64,000 nt of DNA. Source: a virus. This document shows, piece after piece, positions 40,885-49,902 of this stretch. The stretch is from positions 36,946 through 100,945 of the IMG/VR virus record IMGVR_UViG_3300035664_000005, one strand, 5' to 3'. A program made the translations under genes and the position numbers. Every line of letters starts with the position of its first letter. Within the stretch, counting starts at the first letter, position 1. The notes under the pieces were generated by a model. The model searched no databases. It worked only from the letters and a program-made list of their open reading frames with translations, and was not told the DNA's origin.

Positions 40885-42209
40885 TTGTCAAAACCTGTCT
40901 CAATTTCAAGCATTTCAAGTTCCATCAAACTGCTCAAGAACTCTTTGGCTTCATCATCAAGAAGTGTCTTCTCTTCTGACCACTCAGCAGGAATCATGTC
41001 CTCTTTGCCAAGTTCCATTGCACGTTTCTTGATATGTGCCATTGCCTTGGTCTTGTCTTTTGCGCGACCATACGCCATGATTGCGTTCTTCAAGTCTTCT
41101 TCGTCCTTGATTGGATAAGAGCCGTCAGCCATAGCCATTCCGCCCTTAGCCATTTCCATGCGCTCATCTTCGTCGTACATTGCTTTCAAAGCAATGTCGG
41201 CTACTTCTTCGTCAATGTCAGCGGCTTCTTCGGGATCGTATTCGTCAAATCCAAGAATTTCACCGTCAACACCAACATAGACATCGTAAGACTTTCCATC
41301 AAGTCCTTCAATCTCTACGGCGTATGCGTCATATCCGTCAAACATATCTGCATCAACAGAAACGACTTCACCATCAATTGACTTTGTCGCAATAGCAGAA
41401 GCCTCACTGAATGAAATAACTTTCTGACCCGGAACTGTTGCTACTTCGCCGATTAAGTCTTCATTGAGGAGATGCCAACCCATGCATTCTCCGCTTGTTC
41501 CGTCAAAGTAAGCCTCAACAGGTTTTCCATCTTTGCGTTGAACATCAACAACAAAAATATCAACTTCATCTGCGTAGCCTGAGTCAAGAACTTTTCCTGC
41601 AAACATGCTCTCAGCCATACCCTCAACTTCTAGAAGACTTGGCATTGTGTCTTGCTGTTCACATCCACCCGGGCATGATGCACAAATTTCTGAACCACCC
41701 GCATAAACCTGACGCTCAATTGCGCAAACAAAAGCAAGATCGTCATAGTCTGCCGACTTGACACCCATTGTTTCCATGCGCTTGGCGCGAGCCTTCTTGC
41801 GTTGCTCCATCATCTTTTCAATTTCGCCGTACATTTTTTCTTCTTCTTCATCAAGATCTTCTGGCATGTCTTCGTCTTCTTCATCTTCTTCTGTGACGAC
41901 AGGCATTACTGGCTTCTTCTTTTTCTTAGGAGCAGGCAGATCCATTTCTTCGTCCAGCATTTCCATTTCCTCGTCAGCCATTTTTGCCACCTTCTCATCC
42001 GATGCGCTAACCCATTCTGATTTTTCTTCTGCTACTTCTGGCGCAGCGTCAGCGGGTACGGCTTCTTCTGTTTGGGTGACAGCCTTTGCTCCGCACTTGC
42101 CGCAAACTTTTGAGCCGGGCTTGTAGCCACATTCTGCTAACTCCAAACCTTTAGCGCATTCAATTCCGCCGTCAGCCAAAAGTTTTACTATGGGTGTTTC
42201 GCTAGCCAT
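40881..42209 (-). CDS. Scaffold-like head protein (acidic, PepSY-like repeats, DUF6582-like C-terminus)
   Basis: A 442-residue acidic protein. An N-terminal CxxC segment (CGYKPGSKVCGKCG), a Glu/Asp/Met-rich helical stretch, a small Cys cluster (CASCPGGC), then two PepSY-like units (KPVEAYFDGTSGECMGWHLL; KSYDVYVGVDGEILGFDEYD). The C-terminal SYPIKDEEDLKNAIMAYGRA, then KAMAHIKKRAMELG matches a short phage head domain I remember as DUF6582. Position between protease and capsid genes fits a scaffold cleaved by the protease. ATG 42209 has AAGGAG upstream; the frame also runs upstream to 42359 with a Cys-rich extension that may be real. Confidence 0.6.
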   Translation of the reverse strand: MASETPIVKLLADGGIECAKGLELAECGYKPGSKVCGKCGAKAVTQTEEAVPADAAPEVAEEKSEWVSASDEKVAKMADEEMEMLDEEMDLPAPKKKKKPVMPVVTEEDEEDEDMPEDLDEEEEKMYGEIEKMMEQRKKARAKRMETMGVKSADYDDLAFVCAIERQVYAGGSEICASCPGGCEQQDTMPSLLEVEGMAESMFAGKVLDSGYADEVDIFVVDVQRKDGKPVEAYFDGTSGECMGWHLLNEDLIGEVATVPGQKVISFSEASAIATKSIDGEVVSVDADMFDGYDAYAVEIEGLDGKSYDVYVGVDGEILGFDEYDPEEAADIDEEVADIALKAMYDEDERMEMAKGGMAMADGSYPIKDEEDLKNAIMAYGRAKDKTKAMAHIKKRAMELGKEDMIPAEWSEEKTLLDDEAKEFLSSLMELEMLEIETGFDK

Positions 42210-42413
42210 GTTCGTGGACTCCTTATAGTGCATTGTTTTAGCAACACACCGTGATGGATTAGAGCAAACAGAGCATGGCGTCAAGCGTTTTTCGCCTGAC
42301 ATCAAACACTGATACTTTGCTGTTTTTTGTGGTAAACCTGTTATTGAAGTATAACTCATAATAGTGTTTTGTTTTTGCTACAAATGGAACCAACGTAAAA
42401 AGGTTTTAATTAT

Positions 42414-44552
42414 TTACATTGTGTCCATAATGTTTAGCAACGCTTCAAACGCATCGTCTGTCACGCCACCAATTTCAACCTGTACACCCTCTTCTGTAAC
42501 CTCTGATTTGATTTGGTAATAATCCAAAATTGGATCCAAAAGTTCTTTGACTTCATACAAACTGTGTTCTGTTGAAGAGATAAACAGCATTTCTTTTTCA
42601 TCAACCGACAGGGATTTGGCTTCAATATCAGAAATGGCGCCCCCTGCACTCAATACTTCTTTAAGAAGGTTGAAGGCATTTTGTAGTTTTGTCATGTTGC
42701 GTGAGTTGATCACTCTGCCTGCTTTGACTTCAATGTCTTCCTCGGCGTCCTTGCCCATGAGTTCAGAAATAGCCGCCATCAACATCGGAATCATGCTTTG
42801 AGGAGTCATGCTCTCCCCGCCACCACAACCACAGTCATTTTCTTTTTCTGAGTCGTAGTAAGGCATTTCCATGATGCCACCCTTATCGTCGTCGCCTTCC
42901 ATGATCCAGTTATCTTTGTCTGCCATGTAGTTGATGAAATCAGGTTCTTCATTCATGAATTCCTTGAGAGCCTCGTAAGCCTTTTCGTTGCCCTCGTCTT
43001 CGTTTTCAAACTCAACATCTTCAAGTTGCATTTCTTCTTCGCCCTTTGGCTTATCTTCTTCGGCAAGACGGGTGGCAAGTTGTTCCATCATTTCGTATCC
43101 TTTTTCCTCGCTATCAAGGAAATCAAAGATTGATTTGAGTTCTTGTTCGTTGAGTGAATCCAAAGATTTCCCCGGCTTGAGAATGTCACCCAATCGGTTG
43201 TTGAACTCTGAATCGCTCCAATTGTTCTTCTTCAATTTGCCACGACAGTTCTTCATGCCGGGATGATGGCATCCTTCGTTCGGCCAGAGACCAGTTGTTT
43301 CGTGGTGAAGCCAAGCACAGATGTTGCTCAATGGGTACAACTCGGGGTGGTTCGCGAGAATAACTCTGCATCGTCGGAAACCGCCCGGCTTTTTCATGAT
43401 TGGGCGCCAATAACGGAGCAGTTTCTCAAGGTTCCCACGACGCGGACCGTATCCACGGGTGCGGGCAGTAACGATTTCTTGTGGAATGATGCCACCAAGA
43501 GGGTCAGCCTTTTCAGGGGACTTGGGTTTTACCCCTGCTGGGACTTGTGGGTCTTGTTCCATTCGGTATCGGTCTTCAAAACGACGTTCACCGTCAGAGC
43601 CACTTGGCTTATCGCCATCAATATTCACATATACGGTTTGTGGCTTAACTCTTGTTGGTTCCCCAATCATGAACTGATCGTTTTCGTAATGATAGGAAAC
43701 ACGCATCGTGACTATTTCGCCTGTTTCTCCTCTGTGATCAAAAATGACGCTGTTTGGGTCAGATTCGCGAATTCTTACTGAGCCACCAAACTTTTTTGCT
43801 AAGGCGTATGGAAGGTTTTCTTTTCGTCCTTTTTCGGGCATTTGGGCATTGACAGCGTCATCGTTGCCGTCTTCTTCTGACTCTTTGCGAGGCTTCTCTT
43901 CTTCTTCGGGCTTTTGCCTTGCCATACTCCCCGCCAAAATACGCATCAACAAAGAACGACCCTGTTCTGTGAGTTTGCCATTCTCGTCACGCATCTGTCC
44001 CTTGATGCCCTCGTTTGCGTTTTGTCCCTCAACGGATTTGATTGAGATAGTTCCAGTCAATTGGTTTGCGCCGTGAAGAACAGGGCTTGCCTCGTAGAGT
44101 TCAACTTTTTTAAGGACATTCGCTTGGCGCTTTGGGTCAAAGTCAGCGTCAAGTGTTTTGTAGCCGATAGACCATTCTTGTTCTTCGCCGAAGAAAGCGA
44201 CATCAGCAAAAGCCTGTTTGCCTCGTTCTGACTTTAGGTTGAATTGAACCTTGGCGTAAAGACCGCCGATTCCCGCGGCGCGCATTTTCATTGGAAGACG
44301 GGGATCCGAGGCTGGTACTTCGTACATTTCAAGAACTTTGCCAATGGGTTCATTCCAGTTGTGACCCCATACAACTCGCGGTTTACGCCTCTTCAGGCTT
44401 TCGTTGAATGCGCCCGGCACGATAATGTCGCCAACGGAGTCTTTGTTTCCGATACCAGCAACGAAACATTCAACGACACCAAGTGCTTCGTCAATGTTGA
44501 ATTGACCTTGTAGCGCTTTATATTGCTGTGACTCAGATATTGCTGTTGGCAT
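42414..44552 (-). CDS. HK97-type prohead protease with C-terminal extension
   Basis: A 712-residue protein. The first ~175 residues are a U35/S78 prohead protease: GDIIVPGAFNESL, VVWGHNW (catalytic His64), EWSIGY (Ser128), and LYEASPVLHGANQ. It would trim scaffold, capsid N-arms and perhaps head-packaged proteins during maturation. The long extension includes a Glu/Lys linker, a Cys/His domain around 400-450 (GGFRRCRVILANHPELY, CAWLHHETTGLWPNEG), acidic helices and a C-terminal alpha/beta domain, suggesting fusion of protease and scaffold functions. ATG 44552 with GGAG upstream is preferred over an earlier ATG. Confidence 0.85.
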   Translation of the reverse strand: MPTAISESQQYKALQGQFNIDEALGVVECFVAGIGNKDSVGDIIVPGAFNESLKRRKPRVVWGHNWNEPIGKVLEMYEVPASDPRLPMKMRAAGIGGLYAKVQFNLKSERGKQAFADVAFFGEEQEWSIGYKTLDADFDPKRQANVLKKVELYEASPVLHGANQLTGTISIKSVEGQNANEGIKGQMRDENGKLTEQGRSLLMRILAGSMARQKPEEEEKPRKESEEDGNDDAVNAQMPEKGRKENLPYALAKKFGGSVRIRESDPNSVIFDHRGETGEIVTMRVSYHYENDQFMIGEPTRVKPQTVYVNIDGDKPSGSDGERRFEDRYRMEQDPQVPAGVKPKSPEKADPLGGIIPQEIVTARTRGYGPRRGNLEKLLRYWRPIMKKPGGFRRCRVILANHPELYPLSNICAWLHHETTGLWPNEGCHHPGMKNCRGKLKKNNWSDSEFNNRLGDILKPGKSLDSLNEQELKSIFDFLDSEEKGYEMMEQLATRLAEEDKPKGEEEMQLEDVEFENEDEGNEKAYEALKEFMNEEPDFINYMADKDNWIMEGDDDKGGIMEMPYYDSEKENDCGCGGGESMTPQSMIPMLMAAISELMGKDAEEDIEVKAGRVINSRNMTKLQNAFNLLKEVLSAGGAISDIEAKSLSVDEKEMLFISSTEHSLYEVKELLDPILDYYQIKSEVTEEGVQVEIGGVTDDAFEALLNIMDTM

Positions 44553-44604
44553 GATGCTCCAAAAATGTTTGTTTATTAACAATAAACTATTTAGGGCACC
44601 AAAA

Positions 44605-44643
44605 AAGGAACACTTTCAGTATATAGGGGGTATTTTACTGAAA
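44605..44643 (-). terminator. Inverted repeat with T-run after the portal gene
   Basis: Minus-strand TTTCAGTA ... TACTGAAA (8-bp perfect arms, 14-base loop holding CCCCC) starts right at the portal stop codon, and CCTTTTTT follows seven bases later. It may be a partial terminator setting the ratio of portal to protease/scaffold. Confidence 0.5.
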
Positions 44644-46854
44644 CTACTCTCCGTTGAATCCAAAACGAAGACGGCAACGACAGTTAAAAGTTAAAGCAGG
44701 AGGAGCGATTGGGTCGCCGGGGAAACGCAACATCATCCCGTCAACAACAAATCCATCACCAAAATTCACTGTTTTGCCTTCAAGAAACTTATGGGCAGTA
44801 CGAACACGGGAATCTTTTCGGGTTAACCAAGTCTTTGTAAAACCGCCAGTACTGTCTTTGCCTGCCAAGTACACACCTCCGTTGTAGGAAGATTGTGCTT
44901 CATGTTCAGCGATGTCTCGTTTACGCTTGGAAATAAGTTTTAGAAATATTGCGATCAAAGCCAATCTTAAAAGCGTAGATTTATCCTCTTCGTTTTCTTC
45001 CATCAATGCAACAGCAATAGCGGCGGCGATTTCCTCGGCTGTGCTTGTGTTCGCTTGTTGCATTCTTTCTATCTGCTGTTGAGCAAGTTTTTCAACTTCC
45101 TGAGGTTCAAGCGCTACTTCTTCGCTAGTTCGCGAAGCAACATACTCTTTGGCGTCTTGGTAGATGGCGATAATGATTGGTTCCAGATCGTCTGCAAGTT
45201 GCTTGTTCCATACCTCAGGATCAAACACCATGTCCACCGTTAGAGCGCCACTTGCTAATGCTTTTATTCCTCGTTTGCCGAATGCTTTTTCCATAACAAC
45301 TCTTTGTTGTCTTTCAAAAAGCCTTTCCAAGGCACGATCAATAATTTCCGTCCATCTGTCAGTGTCGGTATCTGCCTTTGTTTCAAGTTCGTTGAGAAAC
45401 TTAAGTTGCATCTCTTCTTGAATTTTTTCAAATTCCGAAAGTTGTTGATCAGGGGTTAGAGCCGCTGTTTCCGTAGGTGCTCCTGCTGGTAAGTCTGGCG
45501 CGGGGATGGGCGCTGGTGGTGCAGGCTGAGGCATTTCCATAGCGCCTTCTTGCGGTGGGAGACCACCCGGCACAGCGTTTGGATCAACACCAGCCATATC
45601 AACTGGTTGTTGCTCTTCAGGTTTAAATGGTTTCTCCGTATTGGCAATCGGCGTAAGGTTCGGGTTGGAGAGAAGACTGTCAGCAAGTTCTGACTCAACT
45701 TTCTTACGACCCGTTGCGCTTCGGTATTCATTAAGACTAATTAAGCCTTGCTGAAATTCGTCCATCACATAGCGTTCACGTTCTTGTTTGGCGAGAATAA
45801 GAATTGGAATATCGTCAGTGTCAAAGTCAACATAATATTTATCGTCAAGTTCATCAAGTGCGCGAGCAAGGGTGTGAAGATGGGGCGCCATTGTTTCCAT
45901 CCAAAACACTCTTAGTTCTTCAGAAGCGTTCGCAAAAGTTCTGCCAGCAGCGTTACCTATAACCGATTCTGGAACACCGAACGCGGCAAAGATTTCGTTC
46001 TTTTGTATTTCGCGCATTTGCGTGTAGGCGGCATCTCGTGGTGATGCAGAAGTGTCCACATAGTCCACGCCTGCTTCCGATGCAATAACAGTCGTGGAAC
46101 CTGTCTTTGAAAGGTTGCCTCGGAAACGGTTTTTTAGTTCCTGCTTGTCGTCGTCTTCCATGTCGCCACGAACAACCAACAGTCCGCCGGGTCGCCCATC
46201 GTTAAGAAGATAATTGCGATTATAAAGTTTTGACAAAGTCTCTAATTCAATCGCTATGCCAGCAGATTCCATTGGAGTCATTGAAAGATATGGGTCTAGG
46301 GGATGTGGTCTACGAATCCAACAAACATCTTCTGGTTTTAGTGTGAACTTTGTTCCGTTGCGCATGTCCACTTCAAAACCCGATACAAACTTTTTGGGGT
46401 CAGGGACTGGTGCTGTGTGTTGTGGAGGGAGGAGTTGAAGAGCAATAATTTTCCCGTCACGAGAACGAACTTTCTCAATGAAAACACCTCTTGTGCTCAT
46501 CAAAAGTTGTGCAGAAATTCTGTATCTAAAAGCAAAAGAGTTTTCGCCTTCGTTGGATTTTGAGTTAAAAATCTCCAACAAGGATTCGTTGCCTTTTGTT
46601 TTTTCTCCGCGCTGATCGTTACCTTTTCTCAGGATGACTGGTAGCCGCGCTTGGTTTCCCGCGATTGCATCAATGCATCGGAAAACCCATGTAACTTTTT
46701 GCATACCGTCTCGGTACGCACGCTCAATATCCCAACCGTCTTTATACGGTTTGCCTGCTCGTTGTGTATCAAACGCGATAGGCGCGCCGGGATTGGACAT
46801 CGCTTTTTCACTGACGTTCCTGAGATCTTTATTGTTATTGCTGTTCCAAGCCAT
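44644..46854 (-). CDS. Portal protein fused to MuF-type head morphogenesis domain
   Basis: A 736-residue protein. Residues ~40-400 are HK97-type portal (TWVFRCIDAIAGNQARLPVI, PESVIGNAAGRTFANASEELRVFW, ATGRKKVESELADSLL), the dodecameric DNA gate of the head. A Pro-rich hinge (~420-470) is followed by helices and, at the end, TKTWLTRKDSRVRTAHKFL ... NCRCRLRFG, the signature of the SPP1 gp7/MuF minor head domain. Portal and MuF are usually separate genes, so this is a natural fusion. Its ATG overlaps the stop of the preceding membrane-protein gene (TAATG). Confidence 0.9.
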   Translation of the reverse strand: MAWNSNNNKDLRNVSEKAMSNPGAPIAFDTQRAGKPYKDGWDIERAYRDGMQKVTWVFRCIDAIAGNQARLPVILRKGNDQRGEKTKGNESLLEIFNSKSNEGENSFAFRYRISAQLLMSTRGVFIEKVRSRDGKIIALQLLPPQHTAPVPDPKKFVSGFEVDMRNGTKFTLKPEDVCWIRRPHPLDPYLSMTPMESAGIAIELETLSKLYNRNYLLNDGRPGGLLVVRGDMEDDDKQELKNRFRGNLSKTGSTTVIASEAGVDYVDTSASPRDAAYTQMREIQKNEIFAAFGVPESVIGNAAGRTFANASEELRVFWMETMAPHLHTLARALDELDDKYYVDFDTDDIPILILAKQERERYVMDEFQQGLISLNEYRSATGRKKVESELADSLLSNPNLTPIANTEKPFKPEEQQPVDMAGVDPNAVPGGLPPQEGAMEMPQPAPPAPIPAPDLPAGAPTETAALTPDQQLSEFEKIQEEMQLKFLNELETKADTDTDRWTEIIDRALERLFERQQRVVMEKAFGKRGIKALASGALTVDMVFDPEVWNKQLADDLEPIIIAIYQDAKEYVASRTSEEVALEPQEVEKLAQQQIERMQQANTSTAEEIAAAIAVALMEENEEDKSTLLRLALIAIFLKLISKRKRDIAEHEAQSSYNGGVYLAGKDSTGGFTKTWLTRKDSRVRTAHKFLEGKTVNFGDGFVVDGMMLRFPGDPIAPPALTFNCRCRLRFGFNGE

Positions 46855-47030
46855 TATTCAGATCCCAACAGATACCCATAGATTCCGCAAGCAATACCAC
46901 CAGTAATAAATCCCGCAGGCGGAAATATAAGACCAGTACCTAACGCAACGCCTACGACGAATAGAAACATCAAACAGTTTGCAAGGTTGCGGCGTGTGGC
47001 GAATAACTTGAGTTTACGATAAATATCCAT
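46854..47030 (-). CDS. Small two-helix membrane protein, first gene of the head operon
   Basis: A 58-residue protein with two hydrophobic segments (LANCLMFLFVVGVALGTGLIF and GFITGGIACGIYGYLLG) and a basic N-terminus. ATG 47030 lies 9 bases after AAGGTG; a GTG four codons upstream is less likely. A holin-like or membrane-anchoring role is possible, but a holin at the start of a head operon would be unusual. Unknown. Confidence 0.5.
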   Translation of the reverse strand: MDIYRKLKLFATRRNLANCLMFLFVVGVALGTGLIFPPAGFITGGIACGIYGYLLGSE

Positions 47031-47104
47031 TGAGACCGTCACCTTAGCAAATGAAAGACCTATTTAATACTACATTATGTATCTACCTATTTTTACGAGG
47101 GCTA
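47031..47104. promoter_or_regulatory. Divergent promoter region between head operon and terminase
   Basis: The only gap between the 30-kb minus-strand head operon and the plus-strand terminase. It contains the palindrome-like TACATTATGTA. Plus-strand TATGTATCT and minus-strand TAGTATTAAAT are -10-like. A shared late-gene control point is inferred from the layout. Confidence 0.45.
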
Positions 47105-48409
47105 ATGGCTGACTGGGATAAAATTTACGAATACCTGCAACCGAAGGATCCGTTGTTTTGTCCTGAGGAAGCATCGTTAACTCAAAAAGTTTTTTTAAGA
47201 AGTTACTCACTTGAAGGTCTTTTTGGTGGGGCGGCTGGTGGAGGTAAATCTTCTGCGTTGCTGATGTCCGCTTTGCAGTATGTAGATGTCCCTAATTATT
47301 CAGCAATTCTCTTTCGTCGCACATATGCGGACTTGGCTTTGCCGGGTGCGCTAATGGATCGTTTCCGTGGTTGGGTTTCGGCATATGAGGATGTTCATTG
47401 GAACGCCAATAGTTATGTTGCAACATTCCCATCTGGCGCCCGTATTTCGTTCGGATATTTGAACAATACAAACGACTATTTGCGTTATAAAGGTTCAGAA
47501 TTCCAATTTATTGGGATGGACGAAGTGACAGAAATTCGCGAATCTGACTACAGGTATATGTTCTCTCGTTTACGCCGACCTGCTTCAGGTCCACTGTCCA
47601 AGGTTCCCCTACGAATGCGGTCAGCCTCTAACCCTGCCCCGAACTGGGTTCGTCAAAGATTTATTGTGGAGGGTAAAAATGAGCAGAGATTTTTTGTGCC
47701 TTCATTTTTAACTGATAACCCAGGAATTGACGCTGAGTCATATCGTCAAGCATTGTCTGTCCTTGACCCTGTTGAGCGCCGAAGGCTTGAATTCGGTGAC
47801 TGGTGGGCAACCACTCTTGGCACATTGTTTGACAGAACCGACTTTCCGATCATTGATGGATCCGATGTCCCTGTTATCACTAGTGCCGCGCGCGCCGTTC
47901 GGTATTGGGACTTGGCGGCTACCGAACCTCACTCGGGGAATACTGACCCCGACTGGACAGTGGGCACTTTGATGCTATTTGACCAAGGAATCGCCTACAT
48001 CATGGATGTTCGTAAAATTAGGGCAAAATCAGACAAGGTGGAAACCTTCATTTCGCAGACCGCCCAAGAAGACGGCAAAGCGGTGGCTATCAGAATGGAG
48101 CAAGAACCGGGTTCCTCGGGTAAAGCCTTAATTGATCAATATGCAAGATATGTCGTACCGGGTTGGGACTTACAGGGGGTTCGTTCATCTGGGGATAAAG
48201 AAACTAGAGCAAGACCATTCGCAGCGGCTGTTGCTAATGGCAATGTTCGGTTGGTTCGCGGAAAATGGATTACTGATTGGCTTGACGAAATATCTTCTTT
48301 TCCTGAGGCTTGTAATCATGACGACCAAGTGGACTCAGCGGTTGGAGCATTTACATTTTTAACTGGCTTGGGGTTGCCTCAGAGGAAAAGGGCGACTATC
48401 ATCGTGTAG
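47105..48409 (+). CDS. terL: Terminase large subunit
   Basis: A 434-residue packaging motor/nuclease. Walker A is GAAGGGKS at 42-49; FQFIGMDEV (~134-142) is Walker B; the C-terminal nuclease has RYWDLAATEP and later CNHDDQVDSAVGAF, the Asp clusters that cut the concatemer. ATG 47105 follows ACGAGGG; an upstream ATG at 47051 is in the promoter region and adds a hydrophobic stretch, so it is rejected. It starts the plus-strand half of the window; no small subunit is adjacent (see 6027). Confidence 0.92.
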   Translation: MADWDKIYEYLQPKDPLFCPEEASLTQKVFLRSYSLEGLFGGAAGGGKSSALLMSALQYVDVPNYSAILFRRTYADLALPGALMDRFRGWVSAYEDVHWNANSYVATFPSGARISFGYLNNTNDYLRYKGSEFQFIGMDEVTEIRESDYRYMFSRLRRPASGPLSKVPLRMRSASNPAPNWVRQRFIVEGKNEQRFFVPSFLTDNPGIDAESYRQALSVLDPVERRRLEFGDWWATTLGTLFDRTDFPIIDGSDVPVITSAARAVRYWDLAATEPHSGNTDPDWTVGTLMLFDQGIAYIMDVRKIRAKSDKVETFISQTAQEDGKAVAIRMEQEPGSSGKALIDQYARYVVPGWDLQGVRSSGDKETRARPFAAAVANGNVRLVRGKWITDWLDEISSFPEACNHDDQVDSAVGAFTFLTGLGLPQRKRATIIV

Positions 48410-48446
48410 GTAAACCTATACCACTATTGCCGAGAGGGTTAAACTA

Positions 48447-48698
48447 ATGAAGAAAGCATATAAATCCCCAACCAAAACGCAGTTACGAACTGCCACTAAT
48501 CAAAGCAAAGATGTAATTGCTGAATGGGTGAAGAAGTCAAGAAAAAATCTTGAACTAAGCCAAGAGGGGTTAGCAGAAATTGCGGGCATTGATCGCAAGA
48601 CTATTAACAGAATTGAGAACGGTCACTTTTCTCCGAGTATTGAAACTTTGGTAAGAATTTCTGTTTCGCTTAACTCAAAAATTCCTTCACTCGTATGA
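48447..48698 (+). CDS. XRE-family HTH regulator
   Basis: An 83-residue Cro/CI-type DNA-binding protein: ARKNLELSQEGLAEIAGI-type helix-turn-helix (LSQEGLAEIAGIDRKTINRI) followed by ENGHFSPSIETLVRISVSL, the classic HTH_3 pattern. Short, so probably a dimeric operator-binding repressor or activator of the recombination genes that follow. Preceded by GAGAGGG; overlaps the next gene by 4 bases (ATGA). Confidence 0.85.
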   Translation: MKKAYKSPTKTQLRTATNQSKDVIAEWVKKSRKNLELSQEGLAEIAGIDRKTINRIENGHFSPSIETLVRISVSLNSKIPSLV

Positions 48699-49210
48699 GC
48701 GAATTACCTTTTAGAAACATTGACAGGCTTAAGCCTTTCCTTGAATTTCGTAAAGCATTAATGGCAGTGGAAGAAAGTGCTTTACAAAATTTGGAAACAG
48801 ATGACGAGCAACTATGGTATGACACCCTTGTCTTGCTTCACTCAATCAAAGGTGATGTTGCTTCTATGTTCACACAATATTCAAATCTGTTCGCAAACAA
48901 AATTGAGACTGATGAAGCAACAGCGTCTAATGGTCAAAAAATTGAGAAGAAATCAGCGTTTGATCGCAAAGGTTGGAAGCATGAAGATCTTGCTTCGGAG
49001 GTTTTGCGGAGACTAAATGATTTGTCTGTTGACATGGATACGGGCGAAGTTGTTATGACAGCCAATGAGGTGGCTATGAAACTTCTTGACTATGTACAGC
49101 CCTCTTATTGGCGCATAAAAGAGTTGTCAAAATTGGGTATTAACGCAGATCAATACTGCGAAGTGGGAGAACTTAAAACAAGCATCATCGTAAGAAAGGA
49201 ACAATCATGA
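48695..49210 (+). CDS. Hypothetical protein in recombination operon
   Basis: A 171-residue, mostly helical, acidic protein (LETDDEQLWYDTLVLLHSIKG, then a C-terminal VQPSYWRIKELSKLGINADQY). The C-terminal part resembles short stretches seen next to Rad52/RecT-type genes. Co-translated with the XRE regulator and overlapping the Rad52-like gene by 4 bases. No motif gives a function. Confidence 0.55.
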   Translation: MSELPFRNIDRLKPFLEFRKALMAVEESALQNLETDDEQLWYDTLVLLHSIKGDVASMFTQYSNLFANKIETDEATASNGQKIEKKSAFDRKGWKHEDLASEVLRRLNDLSVDMDTGEVVMTANEVAMKLLDYVQPSYWRIKELSKLGINADQYCEVGELKTSIIVRKEQS

Positions 49211-49902
49211 ACAATATCTATTCACAATTGACAGAATCTTTTCCACCCGAAATGGAAAAGCGCCTCAACAAAGGTGGCGCAAATTTGGTTTATGTACCAA
49301 TTAGCGAAGTTATCAACCGTATGAACAAAGTTCTCGGTGTAGAAAATTGGTCATTCACCGTCAAGAATTGGCAACAACTTGGGACATCAATTGTTGCTCA
49401 AGTTTCTGTGGTCGCAACAATTGAGGGCAATACCGTTACTCGTGATGGAGTTGGTGGACAGAAAATTAAGATGTCCAAAAATGGTGACCCTGTAGACATC
49501 GGAGACGAAGTTAAGGGCGCAGTTTCAGATGCTCTAAAAAAAGCGGTTCAGACTCTTGGTATTGGTTTGTATCTTGCTCGTTCAGAAGAAGCAATTGAAA
49601 TAGAGCAGGCGATGGAAGCCACAACGGTCGTATCTTTGGCTCCTGTTGTCTCTCCCAAATATGCGCAGTTCAAAACATTGCTTGAAGCAAAAGATGAGAA
49701 CAGAGCAAAGATCAAGAGTTTTTGGTCTAACTACGGTGGGGGTCGCCCTGTGCCTAAGCCTTCAGAGTTCACCGAAGAAGAACTTGATGCGCTTATTACA
49801 GAACTCATTTCTTATCAGTTTGAAGGGTCGGTTATTGTAGAAACGCCGACGCCTAAAAAGATCAAATCTCCTGAGATGCCACCTCGCAAAGATATTGACT
49901 GA
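49207..49902 (+). CDS. Rad52/22-like single-strand annealing protein
   Basis: A 231-residue recombinase. YVPISEVINRMNKVLGVENW, then a beta-hairpin (TSIVAQVSVVATIEG) and KGAVSDALKKAVQTLGIGLYL are the landmark features of the Rad52 DNA-annealing core. It would anneal ssDNA in phage recombination and repair; the nuclease that supplies ssDNA is probably the next gene. AAGGAA ribosome binding site; overlaps both neighbours. Confidence 0.82.
   Translation: MNNIYSQLTESFPPEMEKRLNKGGANLVYVPISEVINRMNKVLGVENWSFTVKNWQQLGTSIVAQVSVVATIEGNTVTRDGVGGQKIKMSKNGDPVDIGDEVKGAVSDALKKAVQTLGIGLYLARSEEAIEIEQAMEATTVVSLAPVVSPKYAQFKTLLEAKDENRAKIKSFWSNYGGGRPVPKPSEFTEEELDALITELISYQFEGSVIVETPTPKKIKSPEMPPRKDID

Noticed and set aside
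42210-42359. N-terminal extension of the scaffold-like protein
   Set aside because: Kept only as an alternative: it is Cys-rich and in frame, but the AAGGAG site before 42209 is much stronger.
47051-47104. Upstream ATG for terminase large subunit giving 18 extra residues
   Set aside because: The extra part lies in the divergent promoter region, has no ribosome binding site and is not terminase-like, whereas ATG 47105 follows GAGGG.
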